Under the pieces are notes generated by a model. It was given only the letters and a program-made list of their open reading frames with translations. It had not been told where the DNA came from and ran no database searches. A DNA stretch of 64,000 nt from a gamma proteobacterium symbiont of Ctena orbiculata (GTDB lineage: Bacteria; Pseudomonadota; Gammaproteobacteria; Chromatiales; Chromatiaceae): positions 1-64,000 of the forward strand of contig NATW01000114.1 of NCBI GenBank assembly GCA_003094555.1. The letters are read 5' to 3'. This document shows positions 45,394 through 54,551 of the stretch, in pieces. The translations under genes were made by a program, and so were the position numbers. Position 1 is the first letter of the stretch; the number at the start of each line of letters is the position of its first letter.

Positions 45394-45975
45394 ATGGGCA
45401 CTGAATCACTCAGCTTTATCTTTCTCAACGCGGTACTGGCAAATAACTTCGTATTGGCGCTGTTTCTCGGGCTATGCCCGTTTCTTGGTGTTTCCGGGAA
45501 ACTCAACACCGCCCTGCCCATGGGACTGGCTACCATGTTCGTAATGCTGGTCAGTTCTGTCTGCGCTTATATGATCAATATTGTCCTGGTGACATTTGAG
45601 ATCGAATTTCTGCGTCTGATTGCCTATATCGCTGTGATCGCCAGCGCGGTACAGCTGGTGGAGATGACCTTGAAGAAATTCTCACCCGGTCTGTTCCGCT
45701 CCCTGGGTATATTTCTGCCACTGATCACGACCAATTGCGCGATCCTGGGTCTGGCACTATTTCAAACCTTCAAGGAGTATGACTTCCTGCAATCCCTGGT
45801 CTACGCCCTGGGTGCCGGCACCGGTTTTATCCTGGCAATTCTGCTGATGGCGGGTCTGCGGGAAAAACTGGAGCTTTCCACCATGCCCAGCATCACCCAG
45901 GGAGCCGCAGTCAGCCTGGTGCTCGGTGGGTTGCTGTCACTTTCGTTCATGGGTTTTGCAGGTCTCGGGGGCTAA
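45394..45975 (+). CDS. rnfA: RnfA, electron transport complex subunit A
   Basis: This 193-residue subunit has six membrane segments, is related to NqrE, and has NFVLALFLGLCPFLGVSGK and LITTNCAILGLALF. The cysteines in GLCPF and TTNCA pair with those of RnfE. The order rnfC-D-G-E-A is the one known from clostridia and Bacteroidetes; in E. coli the order is A-B-C-D-G-E. rnfB, which would follow rnfA in that order, is instead in front of the PFOR gene. Confidence 0.95.
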   Translation: MGTESLSFIFLNAVLANNFVLALFLGLCPFLGVSGKLNTALPMGLATMFVMLVSSVCAYMINIVLVTFEIEFLRLIAYIAVIASAVQLVEMTLKKFSPGLFRSLGIFLPLITTNCAILGLALFQTFKEYDFLQSLVYALGAGTGFILAILLMAGLREKLELSTMPSITQGAAVSLVLGGLLSLSFMGFAGLGG

Positions 45976-45977
45976 CT

Positions 45978-46187
45978 TTGATAGACTATCTCATTGCCAT
46001 GACAATAATTCCTATTCTGCTGCTCGGTTGGTTGATAGTGCAATCGATCGCGCGGCGCTTCGCCAAGCTGCATCCAGAATTCGGCCCTCCCAGGGAAGAG
46101 GGTACGGGTTGCGGAAAGAGCTGTTTATGTAGCGGCAGCAGCTGCCAACGTCAAGGAGACAACCCCAGAGGTTACAACAATGAATGA
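45978..46187 (+). CDS. Small Cys-rich single-helix membrane protein at the end of the rnf run
   Basis: I do not recognise this 69-residue protein. It has one N-terminal membrane helix ([19 protein letters not shown]) and a soluble tail with four cysteines ([13 protein letters not shown]). It starts 2 bases after the rnfA stop (a TTG; an ATG seven codons on is an alternative) and overlaps the ppsA start by 8 bases, so it is part of the same transcript. A small membrane protein with a Cys cluster recalls NqrM, the maturation factor of the related Nqr complex, which supplies iron to its membrane centre. A like role for the RnfA/E centre is a guess from form and position, not from sequence identity. 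Confidence 0.6.
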   Translation: MIDYLIAMTIIPILLLGWLIVQSIARRFAKLHPEFGPPREEGTGCGKSCLCSGSSCQRQGDNPRGYNNE

Positions 46188-48588
46188 GCAGTCCAATCAA
46201 TCCAATAGCAGAGGTCAAGCGGTGAATGAGCAAATCATCTGGTTCCAACATCTGAAGATGCAGAATGTGGATCAGGTGGGCGGAAAGAACGCTTCCTTGG
46301 GAGAGATGATCAGCGGCCTTGCCGATGCGGGCGTCAGTGTCCCCGGTGGCTTCGCCACTACGGCTCATGCATATCGTGAATTCCTGCGCCACAATGGCCT
46401 CGCGGAGCGGATTGATCCGTTGCTGAAAGCCCTGGACGTGGAGGATGTCACCGCCCTGGCCGAGGCCGGCAAGACGATACGCCAATGGGTGGTGGATGCG
46501 CCTTTCCCGGAATCCCTGCAGGTTGCGGTAACCGAGGCCTACAAACAGCTTACCGGTGATACGGATACGCCCCCTGCTGTCGCGGTCCGCTCCTCGGCAA
46601 CCGCCGAAGACCTGCCGGATGCCTCATTCGCCGGCCAACAGGAGACCTTCCTCAATGTGCAGGGCCTGGATGACGTAATGGTCGCCATCAAGGAGGTATT
46701 CGCCTCCCTCTACAACGACCGTGCGATCTCCTATCGGGTACATCAGGGATTCGCCCATGAAGATGTGGCCCTCTCCGCCGGCATCCAGCGTATGGTGCGT
46801 TCCGACATCGGCTCCTCCGGGGTGATGTTCACCCTGGATACAGAGTCCGGCTTCAAGGATGCCGTCTTTATCACCAGCTCCTATGGCTTGGGCGAGACGG
46901 TGGTACAGGGTTCGGTGAACCCGGATGAATTCTACGTCCATAAGGGCAACGTGGAAGCAGGACGCCCGGCTATCCTGCGTCGCAATCTGGGCGGCAAGGC
47001 AATCAAGATGGTCTATGGTCAGGCGGATGAAGAGCGTGTCGTGACCGTGGCTGTACCCGAGCAGCAGCGGCGTCAGTTTTCTCTCACAAATGAACAGGTG
47101 GAGAGCCTGGCGCAGATGGCGATTACCATCGAAAAGCACTATCAGCGCCCGATGGATATCGAATGGGGCCTGGATGGCAGTGATGGTCAGCTGTATATCC
47201 TCCAGGCCCGGCCGGAGACGGTGGAGAGCCGGGTCGATGCCTCCACGGTGGAGCGATTCAAGCTGGAGGAGAAAGGCCAGGTATTGGCCCAGGGCCGCGC
47301 CATCGGTCAGCGCATCGGCTCAGGTGTGGCGAAGGTCATCCACAATGCCAGCGAAATGGCGAAGGTCGAGCCCGGTGATGTGCTGATCACCGATATGACC
47401 GATCCGGATTGGGAGCCGGTGATGAAACGGGCCTCCGCCATCGTCACCAACCGGGGTGGGCGAACCTGTCATGCGGCGATCATTGCCCGCGAACTGGGTA
47501 TCCCCGCCGTGGTGGGCTGTAACGACGCCACCGAAACCCTGCAAGAGGGACAGGAGGTTACCGTATCCTGCGCCGAGGGCGATGACGGTTTTATCTACAA
47601 GGGTCTGTTGAAATTCTCCATCAGTCGTGGCGACGTTACCTCGCTCCCGGAACCCCCCGCCAAGATCATGATGAATGTGGCCAATCCGAGTCGTGCCTTC
47701 GCCTTCAGCCGTATCCCCAATTCGGGCATAGGCCTGGCCCGCCTGGAATTCATCATCAACACCACTATTGGAGTACATCCCCGGGCCCTGATGGAGTTTG
47801 ACAATCTACCCAGCGATATCAAATCCAGTGTGCAGAAACAGATCGACGGCTATTCCGCTCCGGTGGAGTTCTATGTGGATAAACTGGTTGAGGGTATCTC
47901 CACCCTCGCTGCCGCCTTCAATGGAAAACCGGTGATCGTGCGCATGTCCGATTTTAAATCGAACGAATATGCAAACCTGATCGGCGGCAAGCTCTATGAA
48001 CCCGAAGAAGAGAACCCGATGATCGGCTTTCGCGGGGCATCCCGCTACATTTCACAGAGTTTCCGCCCCTGCTTCGAGCTGGAGTGCCGGGCCCTGAAAC
48101 GGGTAAGGGAAGAGATGGGGTTTGACAATGTGGAGATCATGATCCCCTTTGTGCGTACCCTGGACGAGGCAGCAGCCGTTATCCAACTGCTGGAAGAGAA
48201 CGGCCTGAAACGGGGTGAAAACGGGCTGAAGGTCATCATGATGTGCGAGTTGCCATCGAATGCCGTCCTGGCCAAGGATTTCCTTGAATATTTCGACGGT
48301 TTCTCCATCGGTTCCAACGACATGACCCAGTTGACCCTAGGATTGGACCGTGATTCCGGCCTGGTGGCCAACAGCTTTGATGAAAGGGATCCGGCGGTTA
48401 AACGCATGCTCGGCATGGCGATCCGGGCCTGTAACGAGGCAGGGAAATATGTGGGCATATGCGGTCAGGGCCCATCTGACTACCCTGACCTGGCGGAATG
48501 GCTGGTGGAACAGGGTATCCAAAGCATGTCCCTGAATCCGGATACGGTTATCGACACCTGGCGTCTCCTGGCCGGTCTGGAAAGCTGA
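46180..48588 (+). CDS. ppsA: Phosphoenolpyruvate synthase
   Basis: This 802-residue enzyme makes PEP, AMP and Pi from pyruvate and ATP. It has the ATP-grasp N-terminal domain ([34 protein letters not shown]), the phosphohistidine domain with the catalytic His in [14 protein letters not shown], and the C-terminal PEP/pyruvate-binding barrel ([30 protein letters not shown]). Length is close to the 792 residues of E. coli PpsA. It directly follows the rnf genes and so lies one step downstream of the PFOR product pyruvate. This supports a carboxylating, gluconeogenic use of the PFOR. It is followed by its own regulator gene, ppsR. Confidence 0.97.
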   Translation: MNEQSNQSNSRGQAVNEQIIWFQHLKMQNVDQVGGKNASLGEMISGLADAGVSVPGGFATTAHAYREFLRHNGLAERIDPLLKALDVEDVTALAEAGKTIRQWVVDAPFPESLQVAVTEAYKQLTGDTDTPPAVAVRSSATAEDLPDASFAGQQETFLNVQGLDDVMVAIKEVFASLYNDRAISYRVHQGFAHEDVALSAGIQRMVRSDIGSSGVMFTLDTESGFKDAVFITSSYGLGETVVQGSVNPDEFYVHKGNVEAGRPAILRRNLGGKAIKMVYGQADEERVVTVAVPEQQRRQFSLTNEQVESLAQMAITIEKHYQRPMDIEWGLDGSDGQLYILQARPETVESRVDASTVERFKLEEKGQVLAQGRAIGQRIGSGVAKVIHNASEMAKVEPGDVLITDMTDPDWEPVMKRASAIVTNRGGRTCHAAIIARELGIPAVVGCNDATETLQEGQEVTVSCAEGDDGFIYKGLLKFSISRGDVTSLPEPPAKIMMNVANPSRAFAFSRIPNSGIGLARLEFIINTTIGVHPRALMEFDNLPSDIKSSVQKQIDGYSAPVEFYVDKLVEGISTLAAAFNGKPVIVRMSDFKSNEYANLIGGKLYEPEEENPMIGFRGASRYISQSFRPCFELECRALKRVREEMGFDNVEIMIPFVRTLDEAAAVIQLLEENGLKRGENGLKVIMMCELPSNAVLAKDFLEYFDGFSIGSNDMTQLTLGLDRDSGLVANSFDERDPAVKRMLGMAIRACNEAGKYVGICGQGPSDYPDLAEWLVEQGIQSMSLNPDTVIDTWRLLAGLES

Positions 48589-48637
48589 TCAAGCAACCTG
48601 GATGCAGGGAGGCACCAAGGGCTGCCTGGCACCCTTG

Positions 48638-48656
48638 GGTGCGGCCCTGCCGCACC
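48638..48656. repeat. GC-rich palindrome (REP-like), copy 3
   Basis: A perfect 8-bp stem GGTGCGGC / GCCGCACC with a CCT loop lies between ppsA and ppsR. It has the same loop and the same GGTG-GGC-loop-GCC-CACC plan as copy 2 (13376-13400), with one changed base pair position. Another inverted repeat (CACCAAGGG with CCCTTGGGTG) lies just before it. Confidence 0.55.
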
Positions 48657-48703
48657 TGCTTGAATCGAATCGACTTTAGCCTAACAACCCTGCAGCCAAT
48701 CCT

Positions 48704-49528
48704 ATGAAACGTACCATCTTCTTTCTCGCCGATCATACCGGTATCACGGTAGAGGCCATGGGACGTTCGTTACTGAGTCAATTTGAGGGCTTCACTTACG
48801 AGACAGTTCACTGGCCTTTTATTGACAGCCTGGACAAGGCCAGGCGGGTTGCAGAGCGGATCAATCAGACAACCATCGAGTCCAATCAGAAGCCGATTGT
48901 CTTCACCACCCTGGTGGACCCTCAAATCCGAGACTATTTCAAACAGCTGGATGTCCCGGTAATGGATTTTTTTGAAACATTCACCGCGCGTCTTGAACAA
49001 GAGCTGCAACTCCCCTCATCCCATGCCCTGGGCCGCTTTCATACAACAGACAATAACCGGGCCTACGATCAGCGTATCCACGCAGTCAATTTCGCCTTGA
49101 ACAACGATGATGGGGCCATCACCAAGAACTACACCACTGCCGATCTGATCCTGATTGGGGTATCGCGCGTCGGTAAGACCCCCACCTGCCTCTTTCTCGG
49201 TCTGCAACATAGTGTCCTGGCGGCTAACTACCCCATCACGGAAGATGATCTTGAGAATGATCTGCTGCCAAAGGTCTTGAACACCTACAGGAACAAGCTC
49301 TATGGACTGACCATCGACCCACACCAACTGCAACGGATTCGGCAGGAACGGCGACCCGATCGCCGCTACTCATCCCTCGAACAGTGTAGAACGGAGATCA
49401 AGCTGTCTGAAGATCTCTACAAGCACTACAGTATCCCCTATCTGGATACCACATCTATGTCCATCGAGGAGATATCTGCCAGGCTATTACAACATATCAA
49501 CCGGGCCGCCAAGATTACCAATGATTGA
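48704..49528 (+). CDS. ppsR: PEP synthase regulatory kinase/pyrophosphorylase
   Basis: This 274-residue protein is of the DUF299/PpsR family. It phosphorylates PpsA at a threonine with ADP to switch it off and removes the phosphate with Pi to switch it on. The family P-loop is present in GVSRVGKTPTCLFLGLQ, and the N-terminus FFLADHTGITVEAMGRSLLSQF is typical. It is 115 bases after ppsA, the usual place, and gives post-translational control at the pyruvate/PEP step of this block. Confidence 0.96.
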   Translation: MKRTIFFLADHTGITVEAMGRSLLSQFEGFTYETVHWPFIDSLDKARRVAERINQTTIESNQKPIVFTTLVDPQIRDYFKQLDVPVMDFFETFTARLEQELQLPSSHALGRFHTTDNNRAYDQRIHAVNFALNNDDGAITKNYTTADLILIGVSRVGKTPTCLFLGLQHSVLAANYPITEDDLENDLLPKVLNTYRNKLYGLTIDPHQLQRIRQERRPDRRYSSLEQCRTEIKLSEDLYKHYSIPYLDTTSMSIEEISARLLQHINRAAKITND

Positions 49529-49846
49529 GTCTCGGTATATTCATTACCGTTTCAATTGATAGTCAACAGACCCATTGGATGGTGTTTTATGTTGTTATTT
49601 TTCATGAAAGCTTTCAACTATCTAAATATACTATGCACCTATCTGCCCCAACCCCATTTAACATGGGCCAAGGGTTGTAGTAGAGATACGATAGAGACTG
49701 CCAAAGCCCTAGAATGATAGGAACGGCTCCGTGTAAGCTGAGGCTGCGGGAGCAGTCACTCAATCTGTTCCGAACGGTACTAAAACACTATTTAAAGCAA
49801 GTTACTAAATTACTTTAATATCTAACTGATTTATAAGATTATATCC
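49529..49846. other. Intergenic region between ppsR and the adenylate cyclase gene
   Basis: About 318 AT-rich bases with no supported gene, terminator with T-tract or repeat. Short weak dyads only (for example CCCAT / ATGGG near 49651). Confidence 0.4.
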
Positions 49847-51292
49847 GTGATAAACTGGCTTATACGACTGTTTCGCAAGGCACCCGTTCCCATCGCCATC
49901 AAGTGGACGATCTACATCGGCACATTGATAACGCTGGTTATGGGTGTTCTCGGCTGGTTTCTCATCACCCAGCAAACCAGCTTCCACATGCGTGAGGTGA
50001 AAGGGTTTGGTGAAGTCCTTGTGGAACAACTGGCTCACTCCGCCAGTGAACCCATGCTCGCAGATGACCAGTTCAATCTACAGGGACTGGTAAGCCGTCA
50101 GACCCAAAATGAGAAGGTGGTCGGCGCTGCGATCGTGCCTAGCGAAAAGCCCTGGATCACATCCGGCAGCGTGCCCCATCAGTTGCCCGGTTCTGAAGAG
50201 CTGTTACCGATGATCTGGTCTTGGCGCGACGAAGATAATATCAGGCACCCGGCGATCACATTCTTCAGCACCATAAAATTCCGCGATGTCATCGCCGGCC
50301 ACGCCATGATCACCCTGGACCGGCAATTTCTCGACCGCAATCAGCAGCGCACCATCGGTATCATCGGTTACGCCACATTTGGCCTGATTCTGATCGCCGG
50401 CATACTCTCCTATGTCTTGAGCAAGCGCCTGAGCAGACCGATCACCCTCCTAGCCCAGGCAGGGCAAAAGCCTGGAGCGGGCCTGCTGGTCAGTCCTACG
50501 GAGACAGACCGCCATGACGAGATCGGCCAGGTGTATGCCCATTTTGACCGCATGACCAAAGGACTACTGGAAAAACGCCAGGTTGAAGATGCCCTCTCCC
50601 GCTATGTCTCTCCTGTGGTGGCGGAGAAAATCCTCTCAAACTTGTCCCAACCACGCCTCGCCAACCAGGAGATGGAGGGGAGTATCCTATTTTGCGATAT
50701 TGTTGGTTTCACCCGGCTCTCAGAGGATCTTCCCGCCGATGAAGTGGCTTCCCTGCTGAATCTCTATCTGGGTGCAATTGCCAACTCGGCACACCGCTGT
50801 CGAGGCGTTGTGGATAAATTCATCGGCGACAGTGCCATGATCCTGTTTGGGGTTCCCGAGGCGGATGAGGAACACGGACAGCAGGCGATTCGCTGCGCCT
50901 GGCTGATTCAGGCCATGGTGCGCCATATCAATAAAAAACGGCACCAATCAGGCAAACAACCGATCATGCTACGGATCGGCATAAATAGCGGTACAATGCT
51001 GGCGGGTAATATCGGAATTCCCGACCGACTAGAATATACTGTCGTAGGCGATACTGTTAATCTCGCCTCCCGCCTATGTGGCGCTTCTCCGGCTGACGGC
51101 ATCATGATGAGCCAGGCAACGGCTGAGTTTCCCGGGGTGGCTGAAATGGTTGAGCTGCACAAACAACCTACACTGAAGATTCGGGGTAAGAAAAATCTCG
51201 TTACACCCTATATTGCGGGAACACCGTCACGGGAATTTGGTCAATGGTTGATGCGTACCATGGCCTATATATTGAACAAACAGGTTAGATGA
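49847..51292 (+). CDS. Membrane-bound class III adenylate cyclase
   Basis: This 481-residue protein has two membrane helices (about residues 20-42 and 170-190) around a 125-residue extracytoplasmic sensor region, then a HAMP linker (RLSRPITLLAQAG to the following segment) and a class III cyclase domain (about 275-455). Metal-binding aspartates are in FCDIVGFTRLSEDL and KFIGDSAMILFG, and the TVVGDTVNLASRL block is kept. The lysine in KFIGD suggests ATP and so cAMP as product. The start is GTG 49847. The next gene, a TPR lipoprotein, overlaps it by four bases, so the pair probably acts together. The sensor region has no similarity that I can name. Confidence 0.9.
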   Translation: MINWLIRLFRKAPVPIAIKWTIYIGTLITLVMGVLGWFLITQQTSFHMREVKGFGEVLVEQLAHSASEPMLADDQFNLQGLVSRQTQNEKVVGAAIVPSEKPWITSGSVPHQLPGSEELLPMIWSWRDEDNIRHPAITFFSTIKFRDVIAGHAMITLDRQFLDRNQQRTIGIIGYATFGLILIAGILSYVLSKRLSRPITLLAQAGQKPGAGLLVSPTETDRHDEIGQVYAHFDRMTKGLLEKRQVEDALSRYVSPVVAEKILSNLSQPRLANQEMEGSILFCDIVGFTRLSEDLPADEVASLLNLYLGAIANSAHRCRGVVDKFIGDSAMILFGVPEADEEHGQQAIRCAWLIQAMVRHINKKRHQSGKQPIMLRIGINSGTMLAGNIGIPDRLEYTVVGDTVNLASRLCGASPADGIMMSQATAEFPGVAEMVELHKQPTLKIRGKKNLVTPYIAGTPSREFGQWLMRTMAYILNKQVR

Positions 51293-52245
51293 AACTGCTT
51301 TTAAAACTATTCATAGCCTATCTATCACTCACGATAATTACAGGCTGTCAGTTGATAGAAAGCAAGAAAACCACACCTGCCCCAGTTGAAGACAATGCCC
51401 TCGACAAGAGCCGGCAATTAGCGGCCAAGGGACGCTATGGCGAGGCAATCACACTCCTTGACCGTGCCAGTGCCAACAGAAATCTCAGCACCGCCTATTC
51501 AAAGGAGCTCGAGAGCTTCAGAGACCAACAAAAGACCCTGGAAGAGGAGCTGAACGATCAACTGCTGATCAGCAATACCTCAGCATTGAAGAATCAGTTG
51601 CCGATTCTTACCAAGCTGACCCAAGCCAGTCCCGATAAACCCCACTACTACGAGCTCCTGCAGGAGACCCAGGAAACCCTGCTGAGTATGCAAAAGGCGC
51701 TATCTGAGTGCGCATGGCGCCATTTTAAGCGAAACAATGCCTTGTCCAAGGACTGCCTGACCCTCGCCCTTTCATTGAAACAGGATAAGGCCGACCAAAA
51801 CCTGATGGAACACCTTCTGAAAGAGCAGATCCAGTATAAAAAAGCAGTTGCAAAGGAGGAGTTGGCCACGCGAGAGCAGAAGTGGAAAAAACGCATCGAC
51901 AAAAACCTTGCGGAAGCCAAACGACTGGTTGAGAGCGGCCAGCTCAAGGAAGCCAGACTCGCACTCAATCTCGTATTGAAGGAGTCACCCAAGAACGAAA
52001 CGGCAAAAAAACTACTCGCCGACGTCAAGCGAACACTGAAAAAATATATTGAGAACCTGCTGCTGGCCGGTGACCGGCTCTATCGGGATGGTGAAATCGA
52101 GAGTGCCAAGGCAACCTGGCGGGCAGCCCTGACCCTCGACCCCCTCGATCTACGGGCTCGGGAGAAGATCCAGCGTGCCCAGCGGGTACTGGACAATCTG
52201 GAAAACCTGCGAAAAACCAACGAGGATGGTACGAAGAATCCATAA
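51289..52245 (+). CDS. TPR-type lipoprotein coupled to the adenylate cyclase
   Basis: This 318-residue protein has a signal peptide with lipobox (LTIITGC, Cys 20), so it is likely a lipoprotein. The body is helical and charged, with TPR-like segments at about residues 38-60 (AAKGRYGEAITLLDRA), 205-240 (AKRLVESGQLKEARLALNLV) and 255-290 (GDRLYRDGEIESAKATWRAAL). It starts inside the last codon of the cyclase gene (ATGA overlap). A periplasmic TPR lipoprotein could report an envelope signal to the extracytoplasmic domain of the cyclase; this is inference from the operon. Confidence 0.8.
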   Translation: MKLLLKLFIAYLSLTIITGCQLIESKKTTPAPVEDNALDKSRQLAAKGRYGEAITLLDRASANRNLSTAYSKELESFRDQQKTLEEELNDQLLISNTSALKNQLPILTKLTQASPDKPHYYELLQETQETLLSMQKALSECAWRHFKRNNALSKDCLTLALSLKQDKADQNLMEHLLKEQIQYKKAVAKEELATREQKWKKRIDKNLAEAKRLVESGQLKEARLALNLVLKESPKNETAKKLLADVKRTLKKYIENLLLAGDRLYRDGEIESAKATWRAALTLDPLDLRAREKIQRAQRVLDNLENLRKTNEDGTKNP

Positions 52246-52370
52246 CCCTCTGTTTTTCATTCATTTAAACCTCCCTCACCAATAACTTCATTGACCTGCA
52301 AAAGGCCCCATGTCTACGGCCATTGGGCTGAGGTCTCCCTGTGGGAGTTCAAGAATCTCACGAAAAGTGG

Positions 52371-52398
52371 TGGTTCCAGATTTACGATCCGCTATAAT
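52371..52398 (+). promoter_or_regulatory. Candidate promoter upstream of the DUF3943 gene
   Basis: A perfect TATAAT at 52393-52398 is preceded at 16 bases by TGGTTC (weak -35) and followed by the GC-rich stretch CGCGGCCGGCG. It lies about 95 bases before the start at 52492. Confidence 0.3.
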
Positions 52399-52491
52399 CG
52401 CGGCCGGCGATCCCCGTCTACCAAGAATCCAGGGTTGAAGAGTCAGACTCGTCTGTCGCCACAGTCCAAGCCAGGCAACAGATAGCTGCGC

Positions 52492-53442
52492 ATGATCAGA
52501 GATACGAAACATAGCAACACTCAGACAGGGAGCCATCTGGGACGGCTCCTCTGCTGTCTCATCCTGTTGACCTTGACGGGCCAAGCCCAGTCCACCGACT
52601 GGCTACCGGTAAGCCCGGTCTCTTTCTATGAATCCAGCTCTAGGCAAACGCTTTTCCCATACCAACTCCCTGATCGCTATCTCGGCATTTCCGACTCCCT
52701 GGAGACCGTTGTCCCTATCAACCATGCTGAGAGGCCATACGGCTTCGGCAGGGAGCTGAATGACACCAGCCCGGTCGACTACCCTGGGTTGAGGCGTGAT
52801 GCAACCTATTTTTTCGGTTATCAGTTCTTTATCGTGGGACTGCTTTATGTCATGCCGGAAGATATCTCCTCCTGGTCTGAGGAGGACAAGGAGGAGTACA
52901 CCTTCGAGAAGTGGTGGGACAATGTCTCCCACCCTCGATGGGACCCTGACGAGTGGTATATCAACTATATACTGCACCCCTATTGGGGTATGACCTACTA
53001 CACCCGGGGCAGGGAGCGGGGACTTTCCGAGACAGGCGCCTTCTGGTTCTCCTTCACCCTATCCTCGATCTATGAGTTCGGGCTGGAGGCCCTATTTGAA
53101 CCCGTTTCCGTGCAGGATGTCATTTTTACACCGACCCTTGGTGCCTGGCTGGGCTGGTACTTCGAAGATACCCGTCGCAGCATCAAACAGCAGTCGAGTT
53201 TCAGCACCTGGGACAAGACCATTCTCATCGCCACCGACCCCCTGGGCACATTGAATACCATGGTTGACAATCTGTTTGGCGTCGGGGTTGAGAGCGAGCT
53301 GGCATTGCGCACCTTTTACCAGAGCCCGAACCTGAGTCACATTGAATCGGCACAACCCCGCTGGAGCGATCCTCACCGGGCCCACACCGATCCGATGGTA
53401 ACTGACTATATCGGCATCCAACTTACCTTGCATTGGCACTAA
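52492..53442 (+). CDS. DUF3943-type envelope protein
   Basis: This 316-residue protein has an N-terminal signal-like helix (about residues 17-34, ending TGQAQS), so it is exported. The body is rich in aromatic residues and has the family-like segments VSHPRWDPDEWYINYILHPYWG and SSIYEFGLEALFEPVS, with TPTLGAWLGWYFED. This is the pattern that I associate with DUF3943. No function is known for the family. It stands alone, with its own possible promoter, convergent with lptG. Confidence 0.75.
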   Translation: MIRDTKHSNTQTGSHLGRLLCCLILLTLTGQAQSTDWLPVSPVSFYESSSRQTLFPYQLPDRYLGISDSLETVVPINHAERPYGFGRELNDTSPVDYPGLRRDATYFFGYQFFIVGLLYVMPEDISSWSEEDKEEYTFEKWWDNVSHPRWDPDEWYINYILHPYWGMTYYTRGRERGLSETGAFWFSFTLSSIYEFGLEALFEPVSVQDVIFTPTLGAWLGWYFEDTRRSIKQQSSFSTWDKTILIATDPLGTLNTMVDNLFGVGVESELALRTFYQSPNLSHIESAQPRWSDPHRAHTDPMVTDYIGIQLTLHWH

Positions 53443-53486
53443 GGGTAGTGAGACCGGCACGCGGCGAATGCCCTCCGCCGCACGAA

Positions 53487-54551
53487 TCAGTAAACACGTC
53501 GCAACAGCCATATCGCCAGTGCGAGGAACAGCAACAGAGGAAAGAAGGCGGCAAACAATCCATTCAGGGAGTAGACCACCGCCATATATGAGAAGGTTCG
53601 ATTTAAAAGGTAGAACACTATGCCCAGCATGGCTCCGACAAAGATTCTCTGCCCCACCCCGACACTGCGCAGTGAGCCAAACACAAAGGGAATACTCAGA
53701 AACAGCATCACCATGGTCACCAGCGGAGCGGCCAGTTTACCCCAGAAGGCCACTTCATAATTGATTGAGGCTTGACCATTCTTCTGCAGATAGTCGATAT
53801 ATCGCCACAAATCCCAGGCAGCCAGCATGTGGGGTTTTACTGTCAGCACATCCAGTGCCGATGGATCCAATTCCGCCTGCCAAGCTTGTTCTGGGCTGCT
53901 TGAGACCGATACAGCGGATTCGGTGAAATCACTCTGCTCCACCCCCTGTATGACCCAGCCGCCTGACTGAAAACTGGCACGTTGCGCATGTATCGCCCGA
54001 CGCAGTCGGGCATCCTCGCCATATTCATAGATTGAAATATCCGCCAATTGGGCATCGGGAAGAATCTGTCGGATATTAATGAACGTATTACCGTCGCGGG
54101 ACCAAAAACCATAGCGGGTCTTCAGGCTGATCTGTCCGGACAGGGCCTCATTTTTCATGCGCTGTGCCTGCTGCTCAGCAGCGGGCGCCAAATACTCACC
54201 CATGATCACCACCACCAGTAGCACCAAAAGCCCCGTCTTGAGCACAGAAAGTACAATCCTGGCAATCGAGATTCCCGCGGCACGCATGGCAAGCAGTTCC
54301 GAATTTCCCGCCAGCACACCCAAGCCGATCAGGCTTCCCAGCAGGGTCGCCAATGGAAAGAGTTCATAACTGTAGCGAGGCATACCCAAAAGCACATAGG
54401 TGTATGCCATGGATGTTGTATAACCGCGTTTCACCTCTTCCAGTTCAGCCACCAGTTCAAAGAATCCTATCAACACCAGCAGCAAGGCCATTACAGAGAC
54501 GATTCCGATCAACACTGTGCCACCTATGTAGCGGTCAAACAGGGTAATCAT
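53487..54551 (-). CDS. lptG: LptG, LPS export permease subunit
   Basis: This 354-residue protein has six membrane helices, three at each end, with a periplasmic beta-jellyroll between (about residues 100-260). With LptF and the ATPase LptB it forms the LptB2FG transporter, which lifts LPS from the inner membrane to the LptC-A-D bridge. The N-terminus ITLFDRYIGGTVLIG is typical of LptG. It overlaps the lptF stop by four bases, so the two are coupled. It ends convergent with the DUF3943 gene. Confidence 0.95.
   Translation of the reverse strand: MITLFDRYIGGTVLIGIVSVMALLLVLIGFFELVAELEEVKRGYTTSMAYTYVLLGMPRYSYELFPLATLLGSLIGLGVLAGNSELLAMRAAGISIARIVLSVLKTGLLVLLVVVIMGEYLAPAAEQQAQRMKNEALSGQISLKTRYGFWSRDGNTFINIRQILPDAQLADISIYEYGEDARLRRAIHAQRASFQSGGWVIQGVEQSDFTESAVSVSSSPEQAWQAELDPSALDVLTVKPHMLAAWDLWRYIDYLQKNGQASINYEVAFWGKLAAPLVTMVMLFLSIPFVFGSLRSVGVGQRIFVGAMLGIVFYLLNRTFSYMAVVYSLNGLFAAFFPLLLFLALAIWLLRRVY

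Noticed and set aside
48627-48641. TGGCAC near the ppsA-ppsR junction as a sigma-54 promoter
   Set aside because: The -12 element TTGC is not at the right distance, and the bases belong to the palindrome-rich stretch.
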